From NCBI RefSeq assembly GCF_002250625.1, contig NZ_NMVQ01000003.1, positions 1-64,000 of the forward strand: DNA of 64,000 nucleotides, read 5' to 3'. The notes beneath the pieces were generated by a model. It did no database searches and was not told the DNA's origin. It saw only the letters and a list, made by a program, of their open reading frames with translations. The DNA is from Enemella dayhoffiae. Lineage in GTDB: Bacteria > Actinomycetota > Actinomycetes > Propionibacteriales > Propionibacteriaceae. A program made the translations under genes and the position numbers. Shown here in pieces: positions 35,291 to 44,777 of the stretch (position 1 is the stretch's first letter; every line of letters begins with the position of its first letter).

Positions 35291-36739
35291 GTGGGCGTCC
35301 TCGGCAAGGAAGCGATCGTCGCTCGACCGGGATACAGCAAGTGGCTGATTCCACCCGCTGCGCTGGCGGTGCACCTGTCCATCGGGCAGGTGTACGCGTT
35401 CTCGGTGTTCAAGAACTCGCTGGTGGCCCACTTCGGCTCCTCGCAGACCGCGGTCGCCTGGATCTTCTCGATCGCGATCCTGATGCTCGGCCTGTCCGCG
35501 GCCATCTTCGGCACCTGGGTGGAGCGCAGCGGTCCCCGCAAGGCGATGCTGGTCGCCGCGCTCTGCTGGTCGGTCGGCTTCCTGATCGGCGCCGCCGGCA
35601 TCGCCTCGGGCCAGCTGTGGCTGCTGTACCTGGGTTACGGCGTGATCGGCGGGATCGGGCTGGGCATCGGCTACATCTCGCCGGTGTCGACGTTGATCAA
35701 GTGGTTCCCGGATCGGCCGGGGTTGGCCACCGGGATGGCGATCATGGGCTTCGGCGGTGGCGCACTCGTCGCCTCGCCGCTGTCGAACGCGCTGATGCGG
35801 GCCTACGACCCGGCGTTCGACCCGAGCGGGAAGGGCGCACTGGCCGGCGGCACGGCCCTGTGGCAGACGTTCCTCACCCTCGGTATCGGCTACGGCATCT
35901 TCATGCTGATCGGCGCCGCGCTGATCCGCCTCCCGCAGGGGTACGCCGACGACGCCACCGCGGAACACCGGCCGGGGCGCTCGGGGGCCCTGGTCCGCGC
36001 CCGGGAGGCGATCCGGACCCGGCAGTTCTGGCTGCTGTGGGTGGTGCTGTTCTGCAACGTGACCGCCGGCATCGGCATCCTGGAGCAGGCCGCGCCGATG
36101 ATCCAGGACTTCTTCCGCACCCCCGGCGGCCCGTCGACCGTCACGGCAGCGGCGGCGGGCGGATTCGTCGGCATGCTGAGCCTGGCCAACATGGCCGGCC
36201 GCTTCGTCTGGTCCTCGATGTCGGACTTGATCGGGCGCCGCCCGACCTACATGTTCTATCTCGGTCTGGGGGCGGTGCTGTACGTGCTGCTGGCGCTGTT
36301 CGGTGGCACCCACACCGCGGTGTTCGTGCTGTTGGCGCTGGTGATCATCTCCTACTACGGCGGCGGGTTCGCCACCGTGCCGGCCTACCTGAAGGACCTG
36401 TTCGGGACCCTCGAGGTGGGCGCCATCCACGGCCGGTTGCTCACCGCCTGGTCGGCGGCCGGCATCGCCGGTCCGCTGATCGTGAACGGCTTCCTGGACG
36501 CCGCCGGCAAACCCGGACAGCTGGTCGCGGCCGACTATCGGCCGGCGCTGCTGACCATGGTCGGCGTGCTGGTCGTCGGGTTCGTCAGCAACCTGCTGAT
36601 CACCGACGTGCCGGAGAAGCACCACGACGCGGGGGCCGTCCGGACCCTGCGGGAGCGGACCGAGGCGATGGCCGAGGCCGGCTCGACCCGCTACCGATCC
36701 CGGGACGCGGCCGCGGACAGCGGAGGAGGATTCGAATGA
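35291..36739 (+). CDS. OFA-family MFS transporter (oxalate/formate-antiporter-like)
   Basis: A 482-residue twelve-helix protein. Family landmarks: HLSIGQVYAFSVFKNSL near the start, the ERSGPRKAML motif-A loop, GLGIGYISPVSTLIKWFPDRPGLATGMA (in parts) and the FATVPAYLKDLFG segment in the second half. OFA members exchange organic acids such as oxalate, formate or lactate, but the substrate cannot be read here. GTG 35291 follows AAGGAGG at a good distance. The stop overlaps the next start as ATGA, pairing it with a small membrane protein as found for several OFA transporters. Confidence 0.88.
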   Translation: MGVLGKEAIVARPGYSKWLIPPAALAVHLSIGQVYAFSVFKNSLVAHFGSSQTAVAWIFSIAILMLGLSAAIFGTWVERSGPRKAMLVAALCWSVGFLIGAAGIASGQLWLLYLGYGVIGGIGLGIGYISPVSTLIKWFPDRPGLATGMAIMGFGGGALVASPLSNALMRAYDPAFDPSGKGALAGGTALWQTFLTLGIGYGIFMLIGAALIRLPQGYADDATAEHRPGRSGALVRAREAIRTRQFWLLWVVLFCNVTAGIGILEQAAPMIQDFFRTPGGPSTVTAAAAGGFVGMLSLANMAGRFVWSSMSDLIGRRPTYMFYLGLGAVLYVLLALFGGTHTAVFVLLALVIISYYGGGFATVPAYLKDLFGTLEVGAIHGRLLTAWSAAGIAGPLIVNGFLDAAGKPGQLVAADYRPALLTMVGVLVVGFVSNLLITDVPEKHHDAGAVRTLRERTEAMAEAGSTRYRSRDAAADSGGGFE

Positions 36740-36891
36740 GCACCGACACCGTCGACCGTCGGCCCGAACAGCCGGAGGCCCGGCCCACCCCGCTCCCGCT
36801 GGTGCTGCTCGCCTGGCTGGTGGTGGGCGTACCGCTGGCGTACGGGCTCTACCAGACCGTGCTGAAGGCGCTGGCGCTGTTCGTGCACTGA
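36736..36891 (+). CDS. Small membrane partner of the OFA transporter
   Basis: A 51-residue single-pass protein. A hydrophilic Pro/Glu-rich N-terminus (about 1-20) is followed by one hydrophobic helix (PLVLLAWLVVGVPLAYGLYQ) and a short helix ending in LFVH. The ATGA overlap with the transporter gene indicates coupled translation. Similar small proteins often follow OFA-type transporters and are annotated as transporter small subunits; I infer the same role. Confidence 0.75.
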   Translation: MSTDTVDRRPEQPEARPTPLPLVLLAWLVVGVPLAYGLYQTVLKALALFVH

Positions 36892-36941
36892 CGGCGGGGC
36901 GGGGCGCAGTGCGGTCGCTCGGTGAACCTGTGGTTTCCTTG

Positions 36942-36963
36942 GCTCCAGATTGACGACTGGAGC
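36942..36963. promoter_or_regulatory. Inverted repeat just upstream of the glycosyltransferase gene
   Basis: GCTCCAG (36942-36948) and CTGGAGC (36957-36963) are perfect 7-bp arms with an 8-base spacer, nine bases before GTG 36972. This could be an operator or a stem occluding the start; no regulator gene is adjacent. Confidence 0.35.
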
Positions 36964-36971
36964 TTCCCAAA

Positions 36972-38315
36972 GTGACGACCGATACCGCTGAGACCGCCGC
37001 CGAGCAGCGCACCCCCCGCCGCAGCTGGTATCACCGCATCGACCGCCGGAAGTGGCGTCTGGTGCTGCTGGTGTTCCTGATCTGCAAGCTGGGCACCTTC
37101 GCGGTCGCCGCGGTGGCGGTGCCGATCATGGAATATCCGCGCCAGGTGATCGCCCAGCACGAGACGATCTGGCCCGACGAGTTGCGCGAGGACAACTTCG
37201 GGCCGGTGTCGATGTGGCAGCACTTCGACTCCGAGCACTACGTCGCCCTGGTCGACCGGGACTATCTGGCCCCGCTCAACGCCGAGGATCGGGACAAGGT
37301 CGAGCGGGCCCGGGCCGGGGAGACGTTCCCGGTCAACCAGACCCTGCACCGGTTCACCTTCGGCCCGCTCTATCCGGTGCTCGGCAAGGTGCTGGCCCCG
37401 CTGTTCGGCGCGGTGGGTGCCCTCTGGCTGATCTCCAACCTGGCGATGCTGGCCTGCCTGGCCCTGATGTACGACCTGACCCGGGCCGTGTTCGGCGACC
37501 GGGTGGAATCAGCCGAGGATGAGGCCGAATCGGGGGAGGGCAGCGGGCCCGGCGGACTGGCCGCCGGCGTCACCCCGGCCCGCACCCTGACCTGGCTGGT
37601 GGTGCTGCCCAGTGCGTTCCTGCTGCAGGCCGTGCTCACCGAGTCGCTGTTCCTGGCGCTGGTGCTCGGCGCGTTCACCCTGGCCGAGCGCCGCCGCTGG
37701 GGCTGGGTGGCCGTGCTCGCCGCCTGCTTCGCACTGACCCGCTCCTCGGGCTTCGTGCTGGCGCTGCCGCTGGCCCTGGTCGCGCTGCGCCAGGGCGGCT
37801 ACTCGCTGGTGCGCGCGGAGTCCTGGAAGCTGTACCTGAGGGCGGCGCCGGCGATCCTTGCCGCACCGCTGGCCTGGTTCGGTTTCATGCTCTACTGCCG
37901 CCACTTCACCGGGGACCTGTTCGCCTATTCGCACCTGCAGCACGCCGGCTGGGGAGTGGTCGCCGAGCCACCACCGGACTTCTGGTCCGCGCTCACCGGC
38001 GAGCACGTCAGCCGGCCGATGATCAAGGCGATCTCGGTGCTGGTGATGGGCGCCATCCTGCTGCTCGGCGTACGCCTGATCCCGATCGCCTATCAGGTGC
38101 TGGCCTGGCTGTTGCTGCTGGTGCCGTTGATGATCGGGGAGAAGTGGCAGCAGTCGATCTGGCGCTATGCCGTGGAGGTGTTCCCGATGGCGTGGGTGCT
38201 GGCCCACTGGTTGCGCCGCCCGCGCACCGAAACCGCCGGGGTGGCGGTCTCCTCTGCGCTGCAGGGGGTGCTGCTGCTGACCTGGGTGATCAGCTGGACG
38301 AGGATGATCGTGTGA
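36972..38315 (+). CDS. PIG-V-like mannosyltransferase family membrane protein
   Basis: A 447-residue polytopic protein with about nine hydrophobic segments after a cytoplasmic N-terminus. The first outer loop carries WQHFDSEHYVALVDRDY, the (W/H)(F/W)D(S/A)xxY pattern of GT-C enzymes of the GPI mannosyltransferase 2 (PIG-V) type, where the aspartate is catalytic. TLHRFTFGPLYPVLGK follows as in the family. Bacterial members add sugars from polyprenyl-phosphate donors to envelope glycans. It begins with GTG 36972 and precedes gtrA and a mutase-like flavoprotein, which fits a surface-polysaccharide role. Confidence 0.78.
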   Translation: MTTDTAETAAEQRTPRRSWYHRIDRRKWRLVLLVFLICKLGTFAVAAVAVPIMEYPRQVIAQHETIWPDELREDNFGPVSMWQHFDSEHYVALVDRDYLAPLNAEDRDKVERARAGETFPVNQTLHRFTFGPLYPVLGKVLAPLFGAVGALWLISNLAMLACLALMYDLTRAVFGDRVESAEDEAESGEGSGPGGLAAGVTPARTLTWLVVLPSAFLLQAVLTESLFLALVLGAFTLAERRRWGWVAVLAACFALTRSSGFVLALPLALVALRQGGYSLVRAESWKLYLRAAPAILAAPLAWFGFMLYCRHFTGDLFAYSHLQHAGWGVVAEPPPDFWSALTGEHVSRPMIKAISVLVMGAILLLGVRLIPIAYQVLAWLLLLVPLMIGEKWQQSIWRYAVEVFPMAWVLAHWLRRPRTETAGVAVSSALQGVLLLTWVISWTRMIV

Positions 38316-38412
38316 GGCGTACGCGGAGTCAGCCTTGGTGCGCGCCCCCCACCTGGGATAGGTTCGCTCGGTCGTACGGCCCAGCCCGGATCGACGGGGA
38401 ATCGACCAACGG

Positions 38413-38904
38413 ATGACGATGACAGCGCAACAGCAGGCACCTCGGCGTACGCTGACCTCCCGCGTCCGGTCCGCGCTGAGCCGGCACAACGGTCGCGTGC
38501 TGGCGCAGATGATCCGCTACGGGTTCGTGTCCGGTCTGGCCTTCGGTGTCGACTTCTTCAGCATGTACGCCGGTATCCACGCCTTCCACCTGCCGGTGCT
38601 GCTGGCCACCACGATCGCGTTCACCCTCGGCATCATCACCAACTTCATCACCAGCACGCTGTGGGTGTTCGACCGCTCCCGCCACCGCCGCCACGTCGAG
38701 ATGGGGTTGTTCCTGCTGGTCGGGGTGACCGGACTGGGCCTGAACGCGCTGATCGTCTGGGTCGGACACGAGGTGCTCGGCATCTGGGCGATGGTGGCCA
38801 AGCTGATCTCCACCGCGGTGGTGTTCTTCTGGAACTTCCTGCTCCGCCGCTTCCTGATCTACACCCCCAAGAACTCCGTCCCAGCGAAGGATGCAGATGC
38901 CTGA
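38413..38904 (+). CDS. GtrA-family membrane protein
   Basis: A 163-residue protein with four hydrophobic helices (about 37-57, 62-83, 96-117, 122-145) and the family's [15 protein letters not shown] start and WVF(x)nRH loop. GtrA proteins are thought to flip or aid transfer of polyprenyl-linked sugars across the membrane for glycan decoration. It overlaps the start of the flavoprotein gene by eight bases, so the two are probably co-translated. Confidence 0.85.
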   Translation: MTMTAQQQAPRRTLTSRVRSALSRHNGRVLAQMIRYGFVSGLAFGVDFFSMYAGIHAFHLPVLLATTIAFTLGIITNFITSTLWVFDRSRHRRHVEMGLFLLVGVTGLGLNALIVWVGHEVLGIWAMVAKLISTAVVFFWNFLLRRFLIYTPKNSVPAKDADA

Positions 38905-40507
38905 TAAGAAGACCGCCGTCATCATCGGCGCCGGACCCGCCGGACTGACCGCGGCGTACGAGCTGCTGAAGAACACCGACATCCACCCGATCGTGTTCGA
39001 GGCATCGGACGCGATCGGTGGGATCTCGAAGACGGTCAACCACAACGGCAACCGGATCGACATCGGCGGCCACCGCTTCTTCTCCAAGTCCGACCGGGTG
39101 ATGGAGTGGTGGACCTCCATCATGCCGATCGAGCGGACCCCCGAGGGCAAGTCGTTCACGATGAAGTACCAGGGTCAGCAGCGGGACCTGCCGGGCGGCG
39201 GCTCGGCCGACCCGAACGAGACCGACGAGGTGATGCTGGTCCGCAGCCGGTTGTCCCGGATCTACTACGACCGCAAGTTCTTCAACTATCCGGTCACCCT
39301 GGAGGCGGACACCATCCGCAACCTCGGGCTGACCAAGATGGCCCGGATCGGTTTCTCCTACCTGCACGCGCGATTGCAACCCCTGCAGGAGAAATCACTG
39401 GAGGAGTTCTACGTCAACCGGTTCGGCCGCGAGCTCTACAACACCTTCTTCCGCGACTACACCGAGAAGGTGTGGGGGGTGAAGGTGAACCAGATCGCGC
39501 CCGACTGGGGCGCCCAGCGGGTCAAGGGGCTGTCGGTGACCGGCACCCTGGCGCACGCGGGAAAAAAGCTGTACAAGGAGAAGATCGCGCCCAGGCTGGG
39601 TCGGGAGGTCGAACGTGACCTCGGCCAGAAGGACGTCGAGACCTCGCTGATCGAGGCCTTCCTCTATCCGAAGTTCGGACCCGGCCAGATGTGGGAAGCC
39701 GTGGCCCGCAAGGTGGTCGAGGCCGGCGGTGAGGTGCGGATGAAGCAGGCCGTGACCAGGCTGCACGTCGAGCACGGGCGGATCGTCGCCGTCGACGTCA
39801 CCGACCGGGACGGCAACACCGAGCGGGTGGAGGGAGACCATTTCTTCTCCACCATGCCGGTCAACGAACTCGTCGCCTCGCTGTCCGGGGTGGAGGTGCC
39901 GGCCAAGGTGGCGGAGGTGGCGTCCGCCCTGCCCTACCGGGACTTCCTGACCGTCGGCGTACTCGCCAAGCAGCTGAAGATCCGCAACAACACCGACATC
40001 GACACCCGATTCCACATCGTCCCGGACAACTGGATCTACATCCAGGAACCGGACGTGAAGGTCGGCCGGCTGCAGATCTTCAACAACTGGAGCCCGTGGA
40101 TGGTCGCCGACGAGCGCAACGTGTGGATGGGCATGGAATATTTCGTCGACGAGGGCGACGAGCTGTGGTCCAGGTCGGAGGAGGAGATGGCCCGCTTCGG
40201 GGTCGAGGAGCTGGCCCGGATCGGCATCGTGGACCCGGCCGACGTGCTGGACACCTGCGTCATCCACGTGAAGAAGACCTACCCGGCCTACTTCGGCAGC
40301 TATGCCGAGTTCGACCGGATCCGCGAGTTCGTCGACCAGTTCGAAAACCTGTGGCTGCTCGGGCGCAACGGCCAGCACCGCTACAACAACGCCGACCACT
40401 CGATGCTGACCGCCATGGTGGCCGTGGACAACATCGCCGCCGGCTCCACCGACAAGGAATCGGTGTGGAACGTCAACGTCGAGCAGGAGTACCACGAGGA
40501 GAAGTGA
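38897..40507 (+). CDS. NAD(P)/FAD-dependent oxidoreductase, UDP-galactopyranose-mutase-like
   Basis: A 536-residue flavoprotein with the dinucleotide fold [17 protein letters not shown] near the N-terminus, then GGISKTV and the mutase-like [10 protein letters not shown] motif. The central part ([34 protein letters not shown]) resembles UDP-galactopyranose mutase and related amine-oxidase-fold enzymes. The tail ([17 protein letters not shown]) closes the FAD site. It probably rearranges or oxidises a nucleotide-bound or lipid-bound sugar for the neighbouring glycosyltransferases; true mutase activity is not proven. ATG 38897 is preferred over ATG 38891, since AAGGA overlaps the latter. Confidence 0.8.
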   Translation: MPDKKTAVIIGAGPAGLTAAYELLKNTDIHPIVFEASDAIGGISKTVNHNGNRIDIGGHRFFSKSDRVMEWWTSIMPIERTPEGKSFTMKYQGQQRDLPGGGSADPNETDEVMLVRSRLSRIYYDRKFFNYPVTLEADTIRNLGLTKMARIGFSYLHARLQPLQEKSLEEFYVNRFGRELYNTFFRDYTEKVWGVKVNQIAPDWGAQRVKGLSVTGTLAHAGKKLYKEKIAPRLGREVERDLGQKDVETSLIEAFLYPKFGPGQMWEAVARKVVEAGGEVRMKQAVTRLHVEHGRIVAVDVTDRDGNTERVEGDHFFSTMPVNELVASLSGVEVPAKVAEVASALPYRDFLTVGVLAKQLKIRNNTDIDTRFHIVPDNWIYIQEPDVKVGRLQIFNNWSPWMVADERNVWMGMEYFVDEGDELWSRSEEEMARFGVEELARIGIVDPADVLDTCVIHVKKTYPAYFGSYAEFDRIREFVDQFENLWLLGRNGQHRYNNADHSMLTAMVAVDNIAAGSTDKESVWNVNVEQEYHEEK

Positions 40508-41779
40508 GCACCCGCGCCGATCCGGTCGAGGAGGGGGACGGCCTCGGCCGCGAACCCTCTGCCCCGGCGAGGCACGGCCTCGGCCGGGGGATCGCGCCCG
40601 GGCCACTCGAGTGGGGCCTGATCGCGGCCGCCTGCCTGCTCACCGCACTGGCCGTGCTGGCGGGTCTGCGCAAGCGCCCGATCAACGCCGACGACGTCGC
40701 CATGCAGAACCTGCTGCTCGCCTGGGCGGCGGGGGAGCCGCGCGGCGCGCACGTCGGCAGTGACAACTTCGTGCTGCACTTCCCGCTCTACTGGCTCACC
40801 TCGCCGATCGCGAACCCGTGGTGGCAGCTGGCGGTCCAGGCGGTGCTGTGCAACCTCGTCGTGGTGCTCGGCATGGTCGCGATGCTGCGACACCTCGCGC
40901 GCTTCTCCGCGCGCACCCCCTTGGCCGCGGCTGCTCGTCGGGTATGCGCCGGTGCTGGTCTGGGCCGGGATGGCGCTCGTCCCGTTCTCCGCCGGCGATC
41001 CGGTGGTGCGGGACTACTTCCGGTTCATCAGCCACCTGAACATCAACCTGCGGCACCTGGAGGCCGGGGTCTGGCTGCTGCTGCTGGTCGCGCTCGGCTT
41101 CGGGCTGCGGCGGTTCCTGCGCCGGGCTCGGCTGATGGAACTGCAACTGGGGCTGATCACCATGCTCAGCGTGCTGGCGCTCACCCTCACCCCGAACGGG
41201 ATCTCGCCGGTCAACCACCGCTATCTCTATCTGGGCGTCGTTTCGCTCGTGCCGCTGGCCGGGTTCATGCTCGTGCTCCGGCTGCGGAAGGTGCCGCGGG
41301 TGACGGGGCTGGTCACCGTGGCGCTGCTCGCGGCCGTGCTGCTCAACGGTGCGGCGAGTGTCGGCGGGCTGCGCGGCGCGCGGACCGGCGACGAGTCCAC
41401 CCGGCGGATCGTCCGGGCCGTCAGCGCCGCCGGGGTGGACAAAGGGTATGCGAACTACTGGTCGGCCAGCCAGATCACCTGGTCGTGGCGGCGCGCGGCC
41501 GTCGCCGTGCCGCTGGTCTGCGAGCACATCGACGGCTCGACGCCCCGGCTGGCTCGCTGTGACTGGCTGATCAACCGGGTTGACCTGGACCGGCCGGCAA
41601 CGCGAACCTTCCTGGTCGTGGAAACCGAGCGCGACGATCGGGGGCACGACCTGGGCTGCCTCGGCGGAGCCCGGCTCCCGACGCCCTATCAGGTGGTGCG
41701 GGTCGACCGGTGGACCGAGATCCGCTTCTACAACTCCGACATCGGGGCCGGACTGCCGCTGTTCCGACTGGGTGATTGA
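40504..41779 (+). pseudogene. Polytopic GT-C-like membrane protein, frameshifted
   Basis: GTG 40504 overlaps the preceding stop and opens a protein with helices at about 38-56 and 110-130 and a PINADDVAMQNLLLAW loop. Near 40915-40940, in a C-rich stretch (GCACCCCCTTGGCC), the reading frame must shift by one to continue with LLVGYAPVLVWAGMALVPFS and run to 41779 with several more helices and a C-terminal outer domain. The first outer loop after helix 1 with acidic residues, and the context, suggest a GT-C glycosyltransferase, but no specific family is recognised. An extra C would explain the shift, so an assembly error is as likely as true loss. Confidence 0.65.
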
Positions 41780-41791
41780 GCGGGCCGGGTG

Positions 41792-41862
41792 AAATGATCA
41801 TGACCAGATCGACCACGAAATCGCCCAGGGAGAAAACGACTCCGATCCGGTCATGACCATTT
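41792..41862. terminator. Imperfect inverted repeat between convergent genes
   Basis: Twenty-base arms at 41792-41811 and 41843-41862 match at 18 positions (AAATGATCATGACC with GGTCATGACCATTT) around a 31-base loop. The location between the GT-C-like gene and rlmB, which converge, suggests a shared terminator. Confidence 0.5.
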
Positions 41863-41874
41863 GTGTCACCTGGC

Positions 41875-42825
41875 TCAGGCGCGGCAGCGGCTGACCTCAT
41901 AGAGCGCGATCCCGGTGGCGACGCCGGCGTTCAGCGACTCCACCTCGCTGGCGATCGGGATCGACACCAGCACGTCGCAGTGCTCCCGGACCAGCCGCGA
42001 CAGTCCCTCACCCTCGGAGCCGACGACCAGCACCAGCGGCCCGTCCACGCCTGGGATCGCCTCGATCTCGGTGTCGCCCTCACCGGCCAGTCCGGCGATG
42101 GTGAAGCCCGCCTTGGCGTACGCCTGGAGCGTCCGGTTCAGGTTGGTGGCGCGGGCGATCGGCAGCCGCGCCGCGGCGCCGGCGGAGGTCTTCCAGGCGG
42201 CGGCCGTCATGCTCGCCGAGCGCCGTTCCGGGATCACCACCCCGGTGGCGCCGAAGGCGGCGGCGGAGCGGACGATGGCACCCAGGTTGCGCGGGTCGGT
42301 GATCTGGTCGAGGAACACCACCAGCGGGGCGTCGGACTGCAGCGCGTCGGAGAGCAGGTCGTCGGGGTGGGCGTACTCGAATTCGGGGAGCTTCAGCGCC
42401 ACCCCCTGGTGCACGGCACCGCCGGTCATCCGGTCGAGGTCGGTGCGGCTGGCCTGGAGCAGGGTGATCGAGTGGTCGGCGCAGTGCTTGAGGATCTCCC
42501 GCAACCGGTCATCGCGTTCGGCGCCGTCGGCGACGAATGCCGTGTGCACAGGGATTCCGGCGTGCAGCGCCTCGATCACCGGGTTGCGCCCGGCCACCCA
42601 CTCCGGGCCGGAACCGGGGCGCCCGGTGCGCGGTGCGGACTGGGTGCGGGAGCGTTGGCCGCCGCTGCGCTGCTTGGCCTGGTAGGCCTTGTGGTTCGGC
42701 CGGTCCTCGGCCTTCGGGGTCGGGCCCTTGCCCTCGAGACCGCGCCGCACCCGGCCGCCGGAGCCGGCGGTGTTGCCCCTGCCCTTGCGGCGGACCGCGC
42801 CCCTGCGCTGTGAGTTGCCCGGCAT
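41875..42825 (-). CDS. rlmB: 23S rRNA (guanosine-2'-O-)-methyltransferase RlmB
   Basis: A 316-residue SPOUT-fold methyltransferase. The first 75 residues are a basic, disordered extension (GRGNTAGSGGRVRRG), common in Actinobacteria. The L30e-like substrate-binding domain follows (WVAGRNPVIEALHAG), then the SpoU domain with LDQITDPRNLGAIVRSA (motif 1), VVGSEGEGLSRLV (motif 2) and IPIASEVESLNAGVATGI (motif 3, the SAM knot). ATG 42825 has GAAGGGA eight bases upstream. It follows cysS directly (stop and start one base apart), the usual actinobacterial cysS-rlmB pair. Confidence 0.92.
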   Translation of the reverse strand: MPGNSQRRGAVRRKGRGNTAGSGGRVRRGLEGKGPTPKAEDRPNHKAYQAKQRSGGQRSRTQSAPRTGRPGSGPEWVAGRNPVIEALHAGIPVHTAFVADGAERDDRLREILKHCADHSITLLQASRTDLDRMTGGAVHQGVALKLPEFEYAHPDDLLSDALQSDAPLVVFLDQITDPRNLGAIVRSAAAFGATGVVIPERRSASMTAAAWKTSAGAAARLPIARATNLNRTLQAYAKAGFTIAGLAGEGDTEIEAIPGVDGPLVLVVGSEGEGLSRLVREHCDVLVSIPIASEVESLNAGVATGIALYEVSRCRA

Positions 42826-42826
42826 C

Positions 42827-44290
42827 TCAGGCTCCCTTCGCCTCAAGGCTCCAGCGGGAGCCGTCGGGGGTGTCGGTGATCTTCAGCCCGAGTCCGCCGA
42901 GGGTGTCGCGGATCGCGTCGGCCGCCGTCCAGTCCTTTCGCGCCCGGGCCTCCTGACGCTGGGTGAGCAGCGCCTGGACCAGCCCGTCGACCACCGGCTC
43001 CAGCGCCTGGTCGCCACCGGCGGTCCGCTGCCAGGTCTCGTCGTCGGGGTCGAGGCCGAACACCGTCAGCATCGCAGTCACCTGGTCGAGCACCGCGGCC
43101 AGCTCGGCCGGGTCGCCGTCGCCGCCGAGCAACTGGTTGCCCCGGCGGATCGCCGCGAACAGCGCGGCCACCGCGCCGGGCGTCCCCAGGTCGTCGTCCA
43201 TGCTGCGCGCGAAGTCGTCCCAGTATGGTCCCTGGGCCTGTCGAAGGGTGGCTTCGACAGGCTCAGCCAGCGTGGCGGAGCGGGCGCGACCGACGAAGGA
43301 GTCGATCCGCTCGATCGCCTTCTCGGCCTCGTCGAGGGAGCTGATCGTGCCCTCCTCGTCGGGGGAGAACTCGATCATCGACCGGTAGTGCGGGGCGAGC
43401 AGGAAGTATCGCACCGCCCGCGGGTCGTGGGTGCGGGTGACCTCGGTGACCAGGGCGGTGTTGCCGAGCGATTTCGACATCTTCTCCCCGGCCATGGTGA
43501 CCCAGGCGTTGTGCATCCAATAGCGCGCGAACCCGCGGCCGGCCGCGGCCGACTGGGCGAGTTCGTTCTCGTGGTGCGGGAAGCGCAGGTCGATTCCGCC
43601 GCCGTGGATGTCGAAGGTGGGGCCCAGATATTTCCCGGCCATCGCCGAGCACTCGATGTGCCAGCCCGGCCGGCCCCGCCCCCACGGCGAGGTCCAGGCC
43701 GCGGTCTCCGGCTCGTCGGCCTTGTGCCCCTTCCACAGCGCGAAATCCCGCGGGTCACGCTTGCCGCGCGGGTCCGCGTCCTCGGCGGCGGCCATCTCGT
43801 CCACCTTCATCCCGGACAGCTCGCCATAGCGCGGCCACGACCGCACGTCGAAGTAGACGTCGCCGGAGCCGTCGGCAGCGGGGTAGGCGTGCCCCCTGGC
43901 GATCAGCTCACCGATCAGGTCGATCATCTCCGGCACGTGGCCGGTGGCCCGCGGCTCATAGGTGGGCGGGATGCAGCCGAGGGCGGCGTACGCCAGGTGC
44001 AGTTCCCGCTCGAAGCGGTACGCCCAGGCGTACCAGGGCTGCCCGGCCTCGGCGGACCGGGCCAGGATCTTGTCGTCGATGTCGGTGACGTTGGCGACCA
44101 CGCTCACCCGGTAGCCGCGATGGGTGAGCCAGCGGCGCAGCACGTCGAAGACCACCTCCTTGCGGATGTGGCCGACGTGCGGGGCGGACTGGACCGTCAA
44201 TCCGCAGTGATAGATGGACACCCGGCCCGGCTCCAAGGGCTCGAAGTCGCGAACCTCGCGGGTGGCGGTGTCATAGAGGCGAAACGTCAC
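42827..44290 (-). CDS. cysS: Cysteinyl-tRNA synthetase
   Basis: Charges tRNA-Cys. The 487-residue class I synthetase has the zinc-site cysteine in IYHCGLTVQ, the HIGH-equivalent HVGHIRKEV, the second zinc-site region GWHIECSAM with HGGG and HHENE, and the KMSKS loop EKMSKSLGN. Between the catalytic core and the C-terminal domain there is an odd insertion, ATLAEPVEATLRQAQGPYW, encoded exactly by a pair of inverted 19-bp repeat copies (43230-43268). It appears tolerated because the frame is kept. Confidence 0.95.
   Translation of the reverse strand: MTFRLYDTATREVRDFEPLEPGRVSIYHCGLTVQSAPHVGHIRKEVVFDVLRRWLTHRGYRVSVVANVTDIDDKILARSAEAGQPWYAWAYRFERELHLAYAALGCIPPTYEPRATGHVPEMIDLIGELIARGHAYPAADGSGDVYFDVRSWPRYGELSGMKVDEMAAAEDADPRGKRDPRDFALWKGHKADEPETAAWTSPWGRGRPGWHIECSAMAGKYLGPTFDIHGGGIDLRFPHHENELAQSAAAGRGFARYWMHNAWVTMAGEKMSKSLGNTALVTEVTRTHDPRAVRYFLLAPHYRSMIEFSPDEEGTISSLDEAEKAIERIDSFVGRARSATLAEPVEATLRQAQGPYWDDFARSMDDDLGTPGAVAALFAAIRRGNQLLGGDGDPAELAAVLDQVTAMLTVFGLDPDDETWQRTAGGDQALEPVVDGLVQALLTQRQEARARKDWTAADAIRDTLGGLGLKITDTPDGSRWSLEAKGA
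43230..43268. repeat. Inverted pair of 19-bp repeats inside cysS
   Basis: CCCTGGGCCTGTCGAAGGG (43230-43248) and GGCTTCGACAGGCTCAGCC (43250-43268) face each other with one base between them, forming a hairpin-capable unit. In the cysS frame they encode AEPVEATLRQAQG. Confidence 0.85.
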
Positions 44291-44441
44291 CCGACCAGCC
44301 TATCGGCCGACCCCCCCGACCACCGTTTGAACCGTTTCCGGTCGTGCATTGTGAGAGGCCTCGATCAATGATTCACGGAACGGCACGGTCGCAGATCTGT
44401 GATTCTCTCACTCGAAGGCCCGGAGAAGCCGGGCGACCCAG

Positions 44442-44777
44442 GTGTGCAACCAGGGCCAGGCCACCTGGACCGGTGGCACCTCGGTCGTGCTCACCGATGA
44501 CCCAACGCTGCCGGGCGCCGCCGACCTGAACCGCCCCGGGGTGTCCGGAGTGGAACTTCAGCGCCAAGCTGACCAACAGCTCCGACAAGGACTCGAACTA
44601 CTCCACCAAGGTGAGCGTCACCAAGAAGTCCGGGGCACGGTGGTGGCCAGCAAGGAGATCCAGCAGAAGCTGACCAAGGGCCAGACCCAGGAGGTCAAGG
44701 CGGACAGGTTCGCCAAGACCACCGAGAAGCCCGAGGAGCCGCAGTGCGTGACGGGGGCGACGGTCAAGCGCGGCTGA
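44442..44777 (+). pseudogene. Secreted-protein C-terminal remnant with two frame changes
   Basis: A coherent protein can be read only by switching frame twice. DLNRPG reads in one frame, then CPEWNFSAKLTNSSDKDSNY and STKVSVTKKS in a second, then GTVVASKEIQQKLTKGQTQE back in the first, ending CVTGATVKRG. Both switches fall in G runs (near 44540 and 44636). The middle and end look like a small beta-sandwich extracellular domain with one cysteine on each side. No start with signal peptide is found upstream. The 3' end overlaps the opposing cysteine desulfurase-like gene by 14 bases. Function unknown; remnant. Confidence 0.5.
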
